A stretch of DNA of 64,000 bases from CABZJG01 sp902512685 (GTDB lineage: Bacteria; Pseudomonadota; Alphaproteobacteria; Rhodobacterales; Rhodobacteraceae): contig CP179201.1 of NCBI GenBank assembly GCA_051201605.1, positions 1,550,001 to 1,614,000 of the forward strand, read 5' to 3'. Below, one piece after another: positions 62,756 to 64,000 of the stretch. Made by a program: the position numbers and the translations under genes. The stretch's first letter is position 1. Each line of letters opens with the position of its first letter. Under the pieces are notes generated by a model. That model had not been told where the DNA came from and did not search any database. It saw nothing but the letters and a program-made list of their open reading frames with translations.

Positions 62756-62860
62756 GTGGTTCAATCTATAAATGCGAAGAAAACGATCAAACAAATCCGT
62801 CTTGGATTGAGAATATATCCGGGATCAGCGCTTATGGATCCAAATAGCTTGAATTGCTAA
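62756..62860 (+). pseudogene. Integrase N-terminal stub
   Basis: From GTG it reads VVQSINAKKTIKQIRLGLRI, homologous to the start of integrase 4. It then leaves the family after about 21 residues into GSALMDPNSLNC and a stop. The junction contains the 24-nt repeat shared with 30352. 62861-62985 holds no supported gene. Confidence 0.7.
62824..62847. repeat. 24-nt repeat shared with 30352-30375
   Basis: ATCAGCGCTTATGG to TCCAAATAGC with one difference; it coincides with the point where the integrase stub stops matching. Confidence 0.45.
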
Positions 62861-62985
62861 GAGAGGGTTTCTGGCTCACCGTAACCACCAAGGAGTGGAC
62901 ATGAGACAGACAACTGGAACCGGGCGAAGATCGTCCGAGAATATCTAAATAAATTTAACAGCCTAGAATTTTTGTATAACTAAAA

Positions 62986-63483
62986 TCATTCGCTCAATTG
63001 AAGCTGATCGTGTGTGATTTGCATGCGCGTACGCTGCCCCATGAGGTCCATCAAAACCCAAATGCGCTGCTCTGGATCAATTGTATCAACTGTCGCTATA
63101 AAATTTGCAAACGGTCCGGTGAGTAGTTCTACACGGTCTCCCACAGAGAGCATTTTGGGGGGTAGAATTTTGCCTGCACCGTCGCACCGAAGCATCAACC
63201 CCGAGACAATTTGCAGCGGCAAGGGTTTGGGTTTGCCTTCAAAGCTTACAAGTCGCGAGACACCAATTGTGCTATTGATTGTCCGCCAGGGTGCCATCTC
63301 GGACTCTACGCTTAAAAACATGTACCCAGGGAAAAGCGGCTTGAGATCATTTACAAAGCGTGACGCTGTTCTGCGGGTGATTTCTTGCATGGGCAAGAAG
63401 GTCTCAAAGCCTTGGCGGTTTAAGTTCCGCTCAGCCAAGCGGTGGCTGTTTGGCTTGAACTGAATGAGATGCCAATGGTTCAT
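62986..63483 (-). CDS. NusG/RfaH-like transcription antiterminator
   Basis: A 165-aa NusG paralog. The NGN domain begins HWHLIQFKPNSHRLAERNLN and contains LFPGYMFLSVE. The C-terminal KOW domain has SVGDRVELLTGPFANFIATV. RfaH-type paralogs help RNA polymerase read long operons such as exopolysaccharide clusters. The nearby MarR-type gene supports a polysaccharide setting, but the cluster itself is beyond the window. It is transcribed toward the island remnant. Confidence 0.85.
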   Translation of the reverse strand: MNHWHLIQFKPNSHRLAERNLNRQGFETFLPMQEITRRTASRFVNDLKPLFPGYMFLSVESEMAPWRTINSTIGVSRLVSFEGKPKPLPLQIVSGLMLRCDGAGKILPPKMLSVGDRVELLTGPFANFIATVDTIDPEQRIWVLMDLMGQRTRMQITHDQLQLSE

Positions 63484-63750
63484 AAATTCTGCACCTTAAT
63501 ATTATCGCTCAATTTTGAACAAGAGTAACACAAGCTGGTAGGTTGGTAAAGTATCTTGGCTCTATGGGGTAATTCCATACCTTTCGTGTTTAGGCCAATG
63601 ATCTTGCGCATGAGATTTCCATAAGTTACTGAAATATATTAATTATAATTCACCATAAACAAGAGCGGAAAAGATCTATTTTGATGCTATATTGAGATAT
63701 TCGGGTTGAAGTATTACTGGTTTTGATCTAATCTCCAAATCTGAACAGTC

Positions 63751-63849
63751 ATGAATAGTCTTGACCCACATCGCCAATTTGTAACACCAGAGCTCTTGGA
63801 TCGCGCCAAGCTCGGTGCGGTAGCCATTCTGGGGCGTTGTTTTGGCTAG
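63751..63849 (+). CDS. Possible 32-aa leader peptide
   Basis: ATG at 63751 opens MNSLDPHRQFVTPELLDRAK and stops at 63849, overlapping the presumed TTG start of the regulator by eight bases. It could be a translated leader or upstream ORF coupling expression, or chance. Confidence 0.35.
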   Translation: MNSLDPHRQFVTPELLDRAKLGAVAILGRCFG

Positions 63850-64000
63850 TCGACGCGAAGAGCAGCAGGCTGAAATACGTCTGAAAGTCATGCGGTTGAT
63901 TTCTCAGAACCCCGAAATGTCCACGCGTCAGGTTGCTGACGAAGTGGGTATCTCGAACGGCTCTGCGTACTACGTGCTGACCGCTCTCGTTGAAAAAGGC
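63842..64000 (+). CDS. MarR-type EPS-associated regulator (partial)
   Basis: At least 53 codons, open at the window edge. The reading begins MASRREEQQAEIRLKVMRLI and contains a winged-helix pattern: STRQVADEVGISNGSAYYVL followed by TALVEKG. Proteins of this layout are annotated as MarR-like EPS-associated regulators in many proteobacteria. It starts at TTG with TGGGGCG upstream; the true start is uncertain. Confidence 0.6.
   Translation, partial: MASRREEQQAEIRLKVMRLISQNPEMSTRQVADEVGISNGSAYYVLTALVEKG

Noticed and set aside
63676..63891. 71-codon reverse ORF opposite the regulator start
   Set aside because: Overlaps the MarR-type gene antisense and has no family pattern; shadow frame.

Overview
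The window looks like a chromosome segment of a marine alphaproteobacterium of the Rhodobacteraceae (Roseobacter group). The core genes point that way: a CtrA-type cell-cycle regulator with the phospho-acceptor at Asp51, a GapR/DUF2312 protein, TrmFO, GluQ, a DUF2161 nuclease-like protein, and a LexA box of the alphaproteobacterial GTTC-N7-GTTC type. The species cannot be named from sequence alone.

Layout. (1) 1-14272 is core: ctrA, ligA-recG (ATGA overlap), an SOS-box-controlled 40-aa membrane peptide, a NifU-like scaffold, hisI, gluQ with a methyltransferase, trmFO, a hydantoinase/oxoprolinase protein, a PLP ammonia-lyase, gapR and tRNA-Thr. (2) 14273-33110 is a composite island between tRNA-Thr and tRNA-Leu. 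It holds an intact integrase, an integrase with two in-frame stops, several integrase fragments and four copies of a 19-nt tRNA-Thr attachment core (two direct, two inverted). It also has two IS3-type insertion sequences, a reverse transcriptase cut just before its YMDD box, phage-like small membrane genes, three small NTF2-like paralogs, an HNH-HIT fusion protein, an adenylate cyclase with a TPR-like tail, and a lone flagellin gene with 45-bp tandem repeats upstream. (3) 33110-40961 is core again: DUF2161, an NDUFA9-like oxidoreductase, an MFS carrier, asd, a small ORF behind a structured leader, beta-carbonic anhydrase, an M17 aminopeptidase and tRNA-Met. (4) 40962-59981 is a visibly AT-richer island in tRNA-Met, bounded by a 48-nt direct repeat. 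It carries an integrase, unknown genes, an HNH + HIT + PD-(D/E)XK operon, a short tyrosine recombinase, an SbcD/YhaO-like plus SbcC/YhaN-like pair, a HEPN-like gene with an overlapping partner, another PD-(D/E)XK protein, and a three-gene set with an EF-hand-like loop, ankyrin repeats and a membrane coiled coil. (5) 59982-62860 is the decayed remnant of a further tRNA-Met element, including a broken secreted-protein gene and an integrase stub. (6) 62986-64000 begins what may be an exopolysaccharide region: a NusG/RfaH-like factor and a MarR-type regulator that runs off the end.

Most notable signal. The same subfamily of HIT domain occurs in both islands. It is fused to an HNH nuclease in one (22958-23947). 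In the other it is encoded immediately after a different HNH protein and before a PD-(D/E)XK protein (45506-48172). Fused in one place and adjacent in another argues for a real functional link between HNH cleavage and HIT nucleotide chemistry. In the tRNA-Met island the module sits among other nuclease, ATPase and HEPN-like genes, so a mobile-element or anti-phage role is a reasonable hypothesis. It is inference, not demonstrated.
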